Of a stretch of DNA of 64,000 nucleotides, positions 24,989-33,615 are shown piece by piece. This DNA comes from Rhizobium sp. CG5 (GTDB lineage Bacteria; Pseudomonadota; Alphaproteobacteria; Rhizobiales; Rhizobiaceae). The position numbers and the translations under genes are program-made. Numbering within the stretch: position 1 is the first letter of the stretch; the number at the start of each line of letters is the position of its first letter. The notes under the pieces are model-generated. The model did no database searches. It had not been told where the DNA came from and was given only the letters and a program-made list of their open reading frames with translations. The stretch is taken from contig NZ_JABAEF010000014.1 of the NCBI RefSeq assembly GCF_023701945.1, positions 62,001 to 126,000 on the forward strand, read 5' to 3'.

Positions 24989-25990
24989 TCACGGGGATTT
25001 CAGAAACCGCAGGCTGAGAATGTCGGCGACCGTCTTTTGCAGCCGGAAGCCGAAGGAGCCCTGTGCCGCCGCCAGGCATCCGCGGTCGCTCGACCATCCG
25101 CTCAGCCACCAGAGAATGCGCCGACGTTGCGCACGCCGCGCATGGATGGGGAACAGGTAGATCCAGCTGTTGAGGATACGGTAGAGCGGTTTGTCGTAAT
25201 TGTCTTCCCAAGGGATGACCGCGAAGCTGCTGCGCTTGACCAGAAGCGACAGGATGGCCTGATCGTGCCTGTGGGACCGAAAGCGGGAGGATTGTCGGCC
25301 GGGATTGCAATCATCGTTCAAGAGCCGGTAGCCATCTTCGCGGCAAAGGGCGATCCATTGGTCCACCAAGACGCGTGTGTCGGCCCTGTTGCAAAGGACG
25401 AGGATCGTGCCCTGGACCTGGGTGGTCTCGACCTCCTCGGGGGTCGCCTGCATATGGTCCAGCAATTCCTGCTTGGAATATTCGGCCTCGGCAAAGGGGA
25501 GCGAGAAGAACAGGCCGCCGGTCGTCGATGCAGATTGCAGATAATCGAGCAGCCGCGGACCACCGCGCGACGACAGCTCGCAGCCGCCATCGGCATAGAC
25601 CAGCAGGCTACCGTCTTCCATCTCCTCAAGGAGAGCCTTGATGAGCAGCGGTTTCCACAGCCAATAGCCGAAGCCCCGCGGATTGCCCCGAATGAAGGCG
25701 GCATCCGTTTCGGACCAGTCGGGCGGCATGATCGTCAGGCCGTCTGGAACCACCTCGTCCGAGGCGACGCCTGTATCCAGCTGCAGGACGACCTTGTCGA
25801 ACCAGGCGGAGGAAAGCGCTTCTGTGGCGAGCCGAAACGCCGCCCGACGGTAGCGTGGCCGATGCGCTCCGAAGGTGGCAAAGACGGTTATTGCCGGTTT
25901 GGGTGTTGCACCGAAGGGCAATGTGGCATGATCAGGCCAGACTTTCCGCCGGTAGTCTGCCTTATCAGCCGATTTCTTCGCCATGGTCAT
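24989..25990 (-). CDS. Glycosyltransferase-like protein of unknown specificity
   Basis: A 333-residue protein with no signal peptide. The segment NPRGFGYWLWKPLLI followed by LLVYADGGCELSSRG resembles the donor site of polysaccharide-modifying glycosyltransferases that carry an aromatic-rich YWxWKP block and a Y-x-D-x-G pseudo-DxD motif. A further block, DNYDKPLYRILNSW, lies towards the C-terminus. The ATG at 25990 was chosen over an in-frame alternative further upstream because the family-like sequence starts after it; the ribosome site is weak. It probably acts on the same surface glycan as the convergent gene at 24017. Confidence 0.55.
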   Translation of the reverse strand: MTMAKKSADKADYRRKVWPDHATLPFGATPKPAITVFATFGAHRPRYRRAAFRLATEALSSAWFDKVVLQLDTGVASDEVVPDGLTIMPPDWSETDAAFIRGNPRGFGYWLWKPLLIKALLEEMEDGSLLVYADGGCELSSRGGPRLLDYLQSASTTGGLFFSLPFAEAEYSKQELLDHMQATPEEVETTQVQGTILVLCNRADTRVLVDQWIALCREDGYRLLNDDCNPGRQSSRFRSHRHDQAILSLLVKRSSFAVIPWEDNYDKPLYRILNSWIYLFPIHARRAQRRRILWWLSGWSSDRGCLAAAQGSFGFRLQKTVADILSLRFLKSP

Positions 25991-26257
25991 GCCTGATCTG
26001 TCGCATTTCTCATAAATCGATCGGCCCCCCGTGAACCGACCGCACCGCTCTTCGGCAACTGTTGCCAAGGACAGTATTGGACGAAAAACACGAGCTGCGG
26101 AAGCCGTCGAGATAGACGAATGCGCCGATGATGCACAACGGCTTCTCAGCTATTTCTCTTCCTCGCAGCCGGTTTGCAGCGTGTGCACAGGTCTGTTCAG
26201 AGGCCGCGGCAGTCTGCTATGCCTTGAGAGGTTTACCCTCAGCCCGAGCGAGCACCC

Positions 26258-27046
26258 ATGCGTTTTGCCCTTAATCACATCGTCGCGCCGCGCCTGTCGC
26301 TGGCATCCTTCTTACACCTTGCCCGACAGCTCGGCATGAGCGAGGTCGAGATCCGCAATGACATTCCAGACATCGTCGGCACGATGGAACCGGACGCGGT
26401 CAAGGCGGCGGCGCAAGACAATGACCTTACCATCATCTCGATCAATGCGCTTTATCCGTTCAATGTCTGGTCGGGTGATCTTCCCGAGCGGGCAAGGACA
26501 ATGGCAGACTATGCCGCCCGCTGCGGCGCCCGCGCTCTGGTCATGTGCCCGCTCAACGATGGCCGAGCCGTGGCCGACGGTGATCTGGTCGAGGCTCTGA
26601 GGCAAATGAAGCCGATCCTCGATGACCACGGCCTGACCGGCCTGGTCGAGCCGCTCGGCTTTCCGGTCTCCTCGCTGCGTCTGAAGGCAAAAGCCGTCGA
26701 AGCGATCAAGGCAGCCGATGGCGAAAAGACCTACAAGCTCGTGCACGACACCTTCCACCACCATCTGGCCGGAGAAACGGAATTCTTCCCCGAATGGACC
26801 GGGCTCGTTCACATCTCCGGCGTGGCCGATCCAGCCGTCCGTGTCGAGGACATGCTCGACGCCCACCGCATCCTGATCGACGGCGACGACAGGCTGGAAA
26901 ACATCGCCCAGATCCGGCATCTGCTGTCGGCAGGTTTTGATGGCCCCTACTCTTTCGAGCCCTTCGCCGAAAGTGTCCACGCTCTGTCGGCACCAAAAGC
27001 CGCCCTCGAAGAAAGCCTTGCCTGGGTCAGGCAGGCGGTCGGCTAG
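26258..27046 (+). CDS. TIM-barrel sugar isomerase/epimerase, IolI-like
   Basis: A 262-residue xylose-isomerase-like TIM barrel. The metal-binding blocks are visible: EIRND near residue 31, VEPLGFPVSS with the first Glu ligand, KLVHDTFHHHL with Asp and His ligands, and YSFEPF near the end with the last Glu. The nearest family is IolI (2-keto-myo-inositol isomerase), but hydroxypyruvate or tagatose-type isomerases share the fold. It is convergent with rhaK, the two stops sharing the bases CTAG at 27043-27046. A role in sugar catabolism beside the rhamnose operon is likely; it lacks its own visible regulator. Confidence 0.75.
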   Translation: MRFALNHIVAPRLSLASFLHLARQLGMSEVEIRNDIPDIVGTMEPDAVKAAAQDNDLTIISINALYPFNVWSGDLPERARTMADYAARCGARALVMCPLNDGRAVADGDLVEALRQMKPILDDHGLTGLVEPLGFPVSSLRLKAKAVEAIKAADGEKTYKLVHDTFHHHLAGETEFFPEWTGLVHISGVADPAVRVEDMLDAHRILIDGDDRLENIAQIRHLLSAGFDGPYSFEPFAESVHALSAPKAALEESLAWVRQAVG

Positions 27047-28437
27047 CGCGCAGGCGAAGCGGCGGCAACGGCCTGCTGCCATTGCCGGTGATAGGCGGCG
27101 AGATCCAAGGACGGTGCGATGCGGCGATCGCGACCGGGCGGCGGCCTGCAGCCGGTCAGCAGAGCCGCACCCTGCGCCGTTCCGGTCGGTGCACCATCGG
27201 CCAGCACGATCACATCGCGGCCGGCGATCGACGCAAGCGCCCTCAGATAGAGGCTGTTACCGCTGAACGGCCCCTCGACCACGATCGGCCCATCGGCATG
27301 CAGCAGGTCGAGGCAGGCATGGGTCATCATCGCCACGTAAAGCGAGGCGGCCGCATAAAGCTCAGCCGCACCGGCCGGCGCGCCCAGCCATTGCAGGCGA
27401 TGCCCAGGATAAGGCCCCGATCCTTCCGCCACGTTGGGCAACACCATCAGCGAGCGCCCGATTACGCCGGCGGCGACCGTATCCACCTCTGCCGGATCGG
27501 GGGCCTCGATATCCCTCGTCAGCATCTCGAACTCCCGCCCGCCCATGAAGCGCGCCGAGGGCACAGGCTTGCCGAAGGCATCGACATTGGCCAGCGTATC
27601 GCGGGCCGGATCGAGCCCGACGATCGGGCTGCCGACCGCAAAGCTCACCACCCAGGTACCGGTCGAGACCACCGAAAACGGCGCTTGCCGACGGATCAGA
27701 TGCGGCAGCAGCGAGGCATTGGAATCGTGAATGCCGCAATGGACAGGCATGTCGCCGAAAATGCCAGTCTGCGCGGAAATATGCGGCAGCACCGAGCCCA
27801 GCGCCTCGAAGGCCGAATGCACCGGCGCCATCCTGTCGCGAATGCCGAGACGATCGACCAGCGCAGAATAGTCGCTGGTTTCCGGACGCCAGAGATCGGT
27901 GTGGCAGCCGAGCGACGTCACCTCGTTGGCGGCGATGCCGGTCAGGCGGAAGGCCCAGTATTGCGGATAGGTCAGGATCGTCGCGACCCGCGCGAAAGCA
28001 TCGGGAAACGCGGTCTTCTGATAATGCAGTTGCGCACCGACATTGAGACCCATGGCCAGGCGCGGCGAAAAGGTCTCGGTGAAATCCGGCCGGATGGCAT
28101 AATAGGCGGTGCGGATCTCGTCCGGATACTCCTGCTCGTAATCCAGCACCGGCAGGGCAAGGCCGCCATCCTCCGCCAGCAGAACGGCGCTCGCCCCATG
28201 AGTGGTGATGGAAATCGCATCGAACCCCGGCACCTTTGCAAAGGCCTGCAGGGCGTCCATCAAGAATGCCCAGAGCGCATCGATATCGTAGTGTTGATAG
28301 GGCGGGCCGGGCAGCACGCGGTTCGGCATGCGCCGCGCGGCAATCTCCGCGCCCGTCGCCACATCCAGCACCACCAGCTTAGCGTTGGTCTTGCCGATAT
28401 CGAAGACGGCGACCCGTTCCAGCGACGCGGCGCTCAT
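27043..28437 (-). CDS. rhaK: L-rhamnulokinase-type FGGY sugar kinase
   Basis: A 464-residue kinase of the FGGY family. The N-terminal phosphate loop is VFDIGKTNAKLVVLD, and the second ATP-site block is VVSTGTWVVSF with the central CGIHDSNASLLPHL. It phosphorylates L-rhamnulose, or, as described for the R. leguminosarum enzyme, also enables the RhaSTPQ transporter, which depends on this kinase. It ends the rhaRSTPQUK operon and starts in an ATGA overlap with the mutarotase gene (28434-28437). Gene order matches the rhizobial locus exactly. Confidence 0.9.
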   Translation of the reverse strand: MSAASLERVAVFDIGKTNAKLVVLDVATGAEIAARRMPNRVLPGPPYQHYDIDALWAFLMDALQAFAKVPGFDAISITTHGASAVLLAEDGGLALPVLDYEQEYPDEIRTAYYAIRPDFTETFSPRLAMGLNVGAQLHYQKTAFPDAFARVATILTYPQYWAFRLTGIAANEVTSLGCHTDLWRPETSDYSALVDRLGIRDRMAPVHSAFEALGSVLPHISAQTGIFGDMPVHCGIHDSNASLLPHLIRRQAPFSVVSTGTWVVSFAVGSPIVGLDPARDTLANVDAFGKPVPSARFMGGREFEMLTRDIEAPDPAEVDTVAAGVIGRSLMVLPNVAEGSGPYPGHRLQWLGAPAGAAELYAAASLYVAMMTHACLDLLHADGPIVVEGPFSGNSLYLRALASIAGRDVIVLADGAPTGTAQGAALLTGCRPPPGRDRRIAPSLDLAAYHRQWQQAVAAASPAR

Positions 28438-28757
28438 GGCAGATGAAAGACCGTGACGAGATCGGTGGCAATCGGCGAATTGTCCGGATTGCTTTCCATG
28501 ATATCGGCCATATGCGCCCACCAGCGCTTCATGACAGGATGATCGGGCAGATCGGCCATGCCATGGTTTTTCGGCCGGGTCAGCACGCCGAACAGGACAT
28601 TGGTCTCCCGGTCGAGATGGATCGAATAGTCCGAGATGCCGGCCTCCCGCAGCAGCGCCACCAGCTCCGGCCAGATCTCGTCATGACGCTTGCGGTATTC
28701 CGCTTCCATGCCGGGATGAAGCTGCATCTTGAAGGCATGTTTTTCCAGGTCAACCAT
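28434..28757 (-). CDS. rhaU: L-rhamnose mutarotase
   Basis: The 107-residue protein is the typical length of the L-rhamnose mutarotase family (RhaM/RhaU, PF05336). Visible blocks are AFKMQLHPGMEAEYRKRHDE, with a catalytic His, and SDYSIHLDRETNVLFG, and the protein ends MKRWWAHMADIME plus a short tail. It interconverts alpha- and beta-L-rhamnopyranose before isomerisation. The start shares one base with the stop of rhaQ (TGATG) and the stop overlaps rhaK. Confidence 0.93.
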   Translation of the reverse strand: MVDLEKHAFKMQLHPGMEAEYRKRHDEIWPELVALLREAGISDYSIHLDRETNVLFGVLTRPKNHGMADLPDHPVMKRWWAHMADIMESNPDNSPIATDLVTVFHLP

Positions 28758-29770
28758 CAACCGGCCCTCGAATTCTTGATGCGCCGCGCCACGATCGGCA
28801 GGGCAATGGTGATGATCAGCAACAGGCCGATGAAGATCGACATGACGATGCCGGGCACGTTCAGCAATCCAAGGCCGAAGGTCACGAGACCCATGACGAA
28901 GGCGGCGATCACCACGCCGACAATGGTTCCCGCACCACCGAGGATCGACACGCCGCCGAGCACGACCATGGTCACCACTTCCAGCTCCCAGCCTTGCGCG
29001 ATCGACGGGCGTGTCGAGCCGAGCCGGGAGGTCAGGCAGACCGCCGCGATGCCGCTCATCAGGCCGGTCAGCAGGAACAGGATGAACTTGACCCTCTCGA
29101 CCGGGATACCTGAAAAGCGTGCGGCAAAGGGATTGTTGCCGATCACATAAACCTGCCGTCCGAAATTGGTCTTGTGCAGCAGCACGGCAAACAGGGCGGC
29201 AATCACCAGAAACAGCACGAACTCGAAGGAAAACACCCAGAATACATAGCCCTGGCCGAAGAAGGCAAAGTCCGGCGGGTATTTGCCGAAGGCCTGATCG
29301 CCCAGCACGATATAGGAAATGCCGCGGAACAAGCTCATCGTGCCGATGGTGACGACAATCGACGGCAGTTTCAGCCCGGCCACCAGAAGGCCGTTGAACG
29401 CGCCGCACAGCAGTCCGACGGCGATGCCGATCGCCACCAGCCCCGGCGTACCAACGCCCATCTGCACGGCATACCCCATCGCGGTGGAGGCCAGCGCGAT
29501 GATGGCCGCCACCGACAGGTCGATTTCACCCGATATGATCAGCAGTGCCATGGCGAAGGCGATCATCGCCTTCTCGGTGAAATTGAAGGTCGCGTCGGAC
29601 AGGTTCCAGGCATCGAGGAAATAGGGTGAAGCCAGGGAATTGGCGATGAAAATCAGCACCGCCACGCCGAACAGCAGCACTTCCCAGCTCGCCATGACAC
29701 GTGTGAAGGGCGTGCCGAGGCGATCGGGAATGGCGCGCTTTTCGCGGGGTTCGGTCTTTGCAAGCGTCAT
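28757..29770 (-). CDS. rhaQ: Rhamnose ABC transporter permease RhaQ
   Basis: A 337-residue permease of the ribose/xylose class with about eight to ten hydrophobic segments and the class signature LLIISGEIDLSVAAIIALAS (about residues 77-96) and GGVSILGGAGTIVGVV near 270-285. It pairs with RhaP to form the channel. The ATG at 29770 overlaps the rhaP stop by four bases. A much longer open frame upstream is the antisense-side shadow of rhaP and was not used. Confidence 0.92.
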   Translation of the reverse strand: MTLAKTEPREKRAIPDRLGTPFTRVMASWEVLLFGVAVLIFIANSLASPYFLDAWNLSDATFNFTEKAMIAFAMALLIISGEIDLSVAAIIALASTAMGYAVQMGVGTPGLVAIGIAVGLLCGAFNGLLVAGLKLPSIVVTIGTMSLFRGISYIVLGDQAFGKYPPDFAFFGQGYVFWVFSFEFVLFLVIAALFAVLLHKTNFGRQVYVIGNNPFAARFSGIPVERVKFILFLLTGLMSGIAAVCLTSRLGSTRPSIAQGWELEVVTMVVLGGVSILGGAGTIVGVVIAAFVMGLVTFGLGLLNVPGIVMSIFIGLLLIITIALPIVARRIKNSRAG

Positions 29771-30768
29771 GCGATCACCTCGTTGGTCTTGTCCTTGGCG
29801 GCGCGGTCGCGCAGGATGATCCGGCCTTTCTTGCGCTCGGCCCTTGCATTGAACACCACGGCCAGAACGATCACCACACCGGAAATCGCCATCTGCGCGA
29901 AAGGCGATATGCCGATCACCGGCAGGGCATTCTTGATGACGCCAAGAAACAGCGCGCCCAGCACCGTGCCGATGACGGAACCAATGCCACCGGCAATCGA
30001 GATGCCGCCGATCACGCAGGCCGCGACACTGTCGAGCTCGAAGCCGGCGGCGATATCCACATAGGCAACCGCATAACGCGACACCCAGAGATAACCGCTG
30101 AGGCCCGCCAACCCACCGGACAGCACGAAGGCGAGGAACCGCGCCCGCCCGACATCGATGCCGGCATAGATCGCGGCTGTCGGATTGCCGCCCGTCGCAT
30201 AGGCCGAGCGGCCGAACGGCGTGCGGGTCAGCACGAACCAGATGGCAAGGACGATGGCGATCGCCACCCACGAGAGGATAGGCATGCCAAGCACGCTGAT
30301 GCGCGGGAAATTGAGGAAACTCGGCGACATCTGATGGGCATTGACCCAGCTGCCGCCCGACAGCACGAAGGCCATGCCGCGATAGATGGTCAGCGTACCA
30401 AGCGTCACGACGATCGGCGGGATCTGCAGCGCCCAGACCAGGAACCCGTTGAGACTGCCGAGCAGCGCGCCGATGGCGATCGCCATGACGATCAGAAGGC
30501 CAAGCGGCATGCCGGGAAACGCCGCATCCGTCATCGCCACGACCATGCCAGTGAAGGCGAGATTGGCGGCAACCGACAGATCGATCGATTTCGTCAGGAT
30601 GACCGTCATCTGGCCGAGCGCCAGGATGATCAGGATCGAGGTATCGTTGAAGATCGTGGCGAGATTTCCAGGCGCTGCGAAATTCGGCGCGCGCGTCGAA
30701 AAGCCGAGGATCATCGCGACGATGATCAGACCCAGCAGCAGTTCGCGATGTTTGAAGAGCCGTTGCAT
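29767..30768 (-). CDS. rhaP: Rhamnose ABC transporter permease RhaP
   Basis: A 333-residue permease of the same class, with signature MTVILTKSIDLSVAANLAFT and GGISIAGGIGSVIGTVLGAL. I chose the ATG at 30768 because AAGGAAC lies directly upstream; an in-frame ATG six codons earlier falls too close to the end of rhaT. It sits 10 bases after rhaT and overlaps rhaQ by four bases. A basic C-terminus faces the cytoplasm. Confidence 0.92.
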   Translation of the reverse strand: MQRLFKHRELLLGLIIVAMILGFSTRAPNFAAPGNLATIFNDTSILIILALGQMTVILTKSIDLSVAANLAFTGMVVAMTDAAFPGMPLGLLIVMAIAIGALLGSLNGFLVWALQIPPIVVTLGTLTIYRGMAFVLSGGSWVNAHQMSPSFLNFPRISVLGMPILSWVAIAIVLAIWFVLTRTPFGRSAYATGGNPTAAIYAGIDVGRARFLAFVLSGGLAGLSGYLWVSRYAVAYVDIAAGFELDSVAACVIGGISIAGGIGSVIGTVLGALFLGVIKNALPVIGISPFAQMAISGVVIVLAVVFNARAERKKGRIILRDRAAKDKTNEVIA

Positions 30769-30778
30769 GTTCTGTTCC

Positions 30779-32314
30779 TTACGCATTGCCGGTCGCGGCG
30801 CGCACCAGCGTCTCGGCGGTGAGGCCCTCGCGCGGGTAGATGCCGCCGGCCAGGCCTTCATGCATCACCATGACGCGATCCGACATGCCGAGAATTTCCG
30901 GCAGTTCGGACGAGATCATGATGATCGACAGGCCTTCGCTGGCGAGTTCGCTGATAAAGCCATGCACGGCAGCCTTGGAGCCGATATCAATGCCCTTGGT
31001 CGGCTCGTCGAGAATAATCACCTTCGGCGCCGTCGCCAGCCATTTGCCGATCACCACCTTCTGCTGGTTGCCGCCGGACAGGGTGCCGACCGGCACCGAC
31101 AGGGCCGCGGCACGCAGGTCCAGCCGCTCGGCATATTTGCGCGCCAGCGCCAGCTCGTTGATCACCCGCAGGAAACCGCGCGCAGACGTCCGCGCCAGCG
31201 ATGGCAGCGAGATATTCTGGTAGATCGGCATCTCCAGCGCCAGCCCATGGCGCCCGCGCTCTTCCGGCACATAGACGATCCCGGCGGCGATCGCATCGGC
31301 CGGCGAACGGATCTCGATCGGCCGGCCCTCCAGCGTCAACGTGCCCGAAGCCGGCCGGGTGATGCCGAACAGTGATTGGCACAGCTCGGAGCGCCCGGCG
31401 CCGATCAGCCCGTAGACCCCGAGGATTTCGCCCTGCCTCAGCTCGAAGGAAATGTTCCGGAATTCGGTCTCATGGCAGTAATTCTCGACCGACAGAACGG
31501 TCTTGCCGATGGCAACCTCAGTCTTCGGAAAGACGTCATGCACATCGCGCCCGACCATCAGGCGGACGATCTCGTCCTGCGGCGTTTCCTTCAGCCGACC
31601 GCTGCCGACCATGCGGCCATCGCGGAACACGGCAAAGTTTTCGGCGATTTCATAGACTTCGTCGAACTTGTGGCTGATGAACAGGATGGCTTTGCCGCGA
31701 GCCTTCAGGCCCTCGACGATGCGGAACAGGTCGTCGATCTCCTTGCGCGACAGAGCCGCGGTCGGCTCGTCCATGATGACGATGCGCGCTTCCACCGACA
31801 GCGCCCGGGCAATCGCCACCAGATGCCGCTGGGCGATCGACAGGTCTTTGAGGCGGATGGTCGGGTCGATCGTGCTTTCGAGCTGCAGCAGCAGTTGGCG
31901 CGATTTGGCGTATATGGTCTTCCAGTCGATCAGGCCGAACCGGGTGCGCGGTGCATGGCCGAGAAAGATATTCTCGCCGACTGTCAATTCGTCGAACAGC
32001 ACGGTTTCCTGATGGATCGCCGTGACGCCGGCATCGATCGCAGCCTGCGCACTGGCAAAGCTAACGACCTGCCCGTCGATCAGGATCTCGCCTTCGTTGG
32101 GGCGATAGATCCCGGTCAGGATCTTCACCAGCGTCGACTTGCCCGCACCGTTTTCGCCGATCAGGGCCGTGACCTGTCCGGGATAAAGTGCAATGCTGAC
32201 CCCATCCAGTGCCTTGACGCCCGGAAAGATCTGCGAAATGCCGCGCATTTCGAGAATGGGCGTGTCGGTCGGCAGGAGCGTAGCGTCGAGCTTTTGGGAT
32301 TGGACAGTCATCAT
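30779..32314 (-). CDS. rhaT: Rhamnose ABC transporter ATPase RhaT (double ATP-binding domain)
   Basis: The 511-residue protein has two ABC domains, as usual for RbsA-type sugar importers. Domain 1 has Walker A GENGAGKST (53-61), a signature SIAQRHLVAIARAL and Walker B RIVIMDEPTAAL. Domain 2 has a degenerate Walker A (GLIGAGRSEL) and signature LSGGNQQKVVIGKWL. It energises the RhaPQ channel. The start is an ATG pair with a weak ribosome site, downstream of a long inverted repeat that separates it from rhaS. Confidence 0.93.
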   Translation of the reverse strand: MMTVQSQKLDATLLPTDTPILEMRGISQIFPGVKALDGVSIALYPGQVTALIGENGAGKSTLVKILTGIYRPNEGEILIDGQVVSFASAQAAIDAGVTAIHQETVLFDELTVGENIFLGHAPRTRFGLIDWKTIYAKSRQLLLQLESTIDPTIRLKDLSIAQRHLVAIARALSVEARIVIMDEPTAALSRKEIDDLFRIVEGLKARGKAILFISHKFDEVYEIAENFAVFRDGRMVGSGRLKETPQDEIVRLMVGRDVHDVFPKTEVAIGKTVLSVENYCHETEFRNISFELRQGEILGVYGLIGAGRSELCQSLFGITRPASGTLTLEGRPIEIRSPADAIAAGIVYVPEERGRHGLALEMPIYQNISLPSLARTSARGFLRVINELALARKYAERLDLRAAALSVPVGTLSGGNQQKVVIGKWLATAPKVIILDEPTKGIDIGSKAAVHGFISELASEGLSIIMISSELPEILGMSDRVMVMHEGLAGGIYPREGLTAETLVRAATGNA

Positions 32315-32349
32315 CAGGCTTTACCGGTCAATCATGAAAGCAGGCGCTG

Positions 32350-32539
32350 CACCCCCCTCTGCCCTGCCGGGCATCTCCCCCTCAAGGGGGGAGATCGGCA
32401 AGCAGCGATGTCTCGCCCTTCATTTGCGCAACTGACAGCGCGACAATTCAGCCGCACCGTCCTTCACAATGGCGAGGCGCCGGCCAAACCCCAATCTCCC
32501 CCCTTGAGGGGGAGATGCCCGGCAGGGCAGAGGGGGGTG
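32350..32539. repeat. RIME-like palindromic intergenic element between rhaS and rhaT
   Basis: Two perfect 46-base inverted arms (32350-32395 and 32494-32539) flank a 98-base spacer. Each arm begins with CACCCCCCTCTGCCCTGCCG and carries an inner hairpin CTCCCCCTCAAGGGGGGAG. This matches what I recall of the rhizobial intergenic mosaic elements (RIME), found in many copies between genes of Rhizobiaceae. As RNA it would form a very strong structure between the binding-protein gene and the ATPase gene. Confidence 0.85.
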
Positions 32540-32565
32540 GCACCGCTCGCGCTCACGACAAAAGA

Positions 32566-33561
32566 TCAGAAAATCTTCGAGAACTCGTCGATGTTCGATT
32601 TGTCGTAGACGAAGGGCAGAGCCATGGCGGCTTCGCCATTGTCGCCGACCTTGATCTTGCCCATGCGGCCGGCTTCGATGTCCGAGCCGGGAGCGCCATC
32701 GGTATCGCCCTTGACCAGGTGATAGGCGATCTGGGTTGCGGAGTAGCCAAGGTCGATCGGGTTCCAGATCGCGAATTCCTTGGTGGCGCCCGACTTGATG
32801 GCTCCGGCCATTTCAGACGGCAGGCCAAGGCCTGTCACGAAGACGTCGCCGATCTTGCCCGCATCCTTGACCGCCTGCGAGGCTGCCAGAACGCCGACGG
32901 TCGTCGGGGCGACGATGACCTTGACGCTCGCCTGCGAGGTCAGGAGACCATTGGCTTCGCGATAGCTCTTGTCGGCCAGGTCATCGCCGTAAACGGTGGT
33001 CACCAGGTTGAGGCCCGGGAAATCCTTGAGCTGCTTCTTCATTTCCTCGATCCAGATATTCTGGTTGGTCGAGGTCGTGGTGGCCGACAGGATGGCGAAA
33101 TCGCCCTTGCCGTCCGGCAGATGGCTTGCGGCCAGCTGCAGGCACATCTTGCCGATCAGCTCGTTGGACGACGGATTGAGATGCATGATGCGGCCTTCGG
33201 CAGCAACGCCGCTGTCCCAGGAGATCACCTTGATGCCGCGCTGCGCGGCCTTCTTCAAGGCCGGCACGACGGCATCCGGGTCATTGGCGGAAATAGCGAT
33301 GGCATCGACGCCCTGGGCGATCAGCGAGTTGATCACTTCGATCTGGCCTTCGGCCGTGGTCGTCGTTGGACCGGTATAGATGATCTCGACGCCGCCGAGT
33401 TCCTTGGCCGCTTCCTCGGCGCCCTTGTTGGCGGCTTCGAAGAAGCCGTTGCCGAGCGATTTGACGACCAAAGCGATCTTCATGTCGGCGGCTTCGGCAG
33501 CGGTGGTCATGGCAGCGACGGCAAAAGCCACGCCCATCAGCAGTTTCTTGGATAGTTTCAT
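32566..33561 (-). CDS. rhaS: Rhamnose ABC transporter substrate-binding protein RhaS
   Basis: A 331-residue periplasmic sugar-binding protein. It has a clear signal peptide (MKLSKKLLMGVAFAVAAMTT, cleavage likely after AEA at residue 24 or so) and the type-I fold blocks ISANDPDAVVPALKKAAQRG and SWDSGVAAEGRIMHLN. It delivers L-rhamnose to RhaPQT. It lies 54 bases after rhaR and is followed by the RIME-like inverted repeat, which may protect the rhaS message and reduce transcription into rhaT. Confidence 0.93.
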   Translation of the reverse strand: MKLSKKLLMGVAFAVAAMTTAAEAADMKIALVVKSLGNGFFEAANKGAEEAAKELGGVEIIYTGPTTTTAEGQIEVINSLIAQGVDAIAISANDPDAVVPALKKAAQRGIKVISWDSGVAAEGRIMHLNPSSNELIGKMCLQLAASHLPDGKGDFAILSATTTSTNQNIWIEEMKKQLKDFPGLNLVTTVYGDDLADKSYREANGLLTSQASVKVIVAPTTVGVLAASQAVKDAGKIGDVFVTGLGLPSEMAGAIKSGATKEFAIWNPIDLGYSATQIAYHLVKGDTDGAPGSDIEAGRMGKIKVGDNGEAAMALPFVYDKSNIDEFSKIF

Positions 33562-33615
33562 GTCAGCTTCCTCCCAAAGTTGATTGACAGTCCCACTCCC
33601 CCCGACAGCCGTATT

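Noticed and set aside
27082..28446. 454-codon plus-strand open frame opposite rhaK
   Set aside because: Antisense artefact; rhaK has intact kinase motifs and operon overlaps.
28757..30271. 504-codon version of the rhaQ gene extending into rhaP
   Set aside because: The extension is out of frame with rhaP coding sequence and lacks permease features; the ATG at 29770 with the ATGA overlap gives the normal length.
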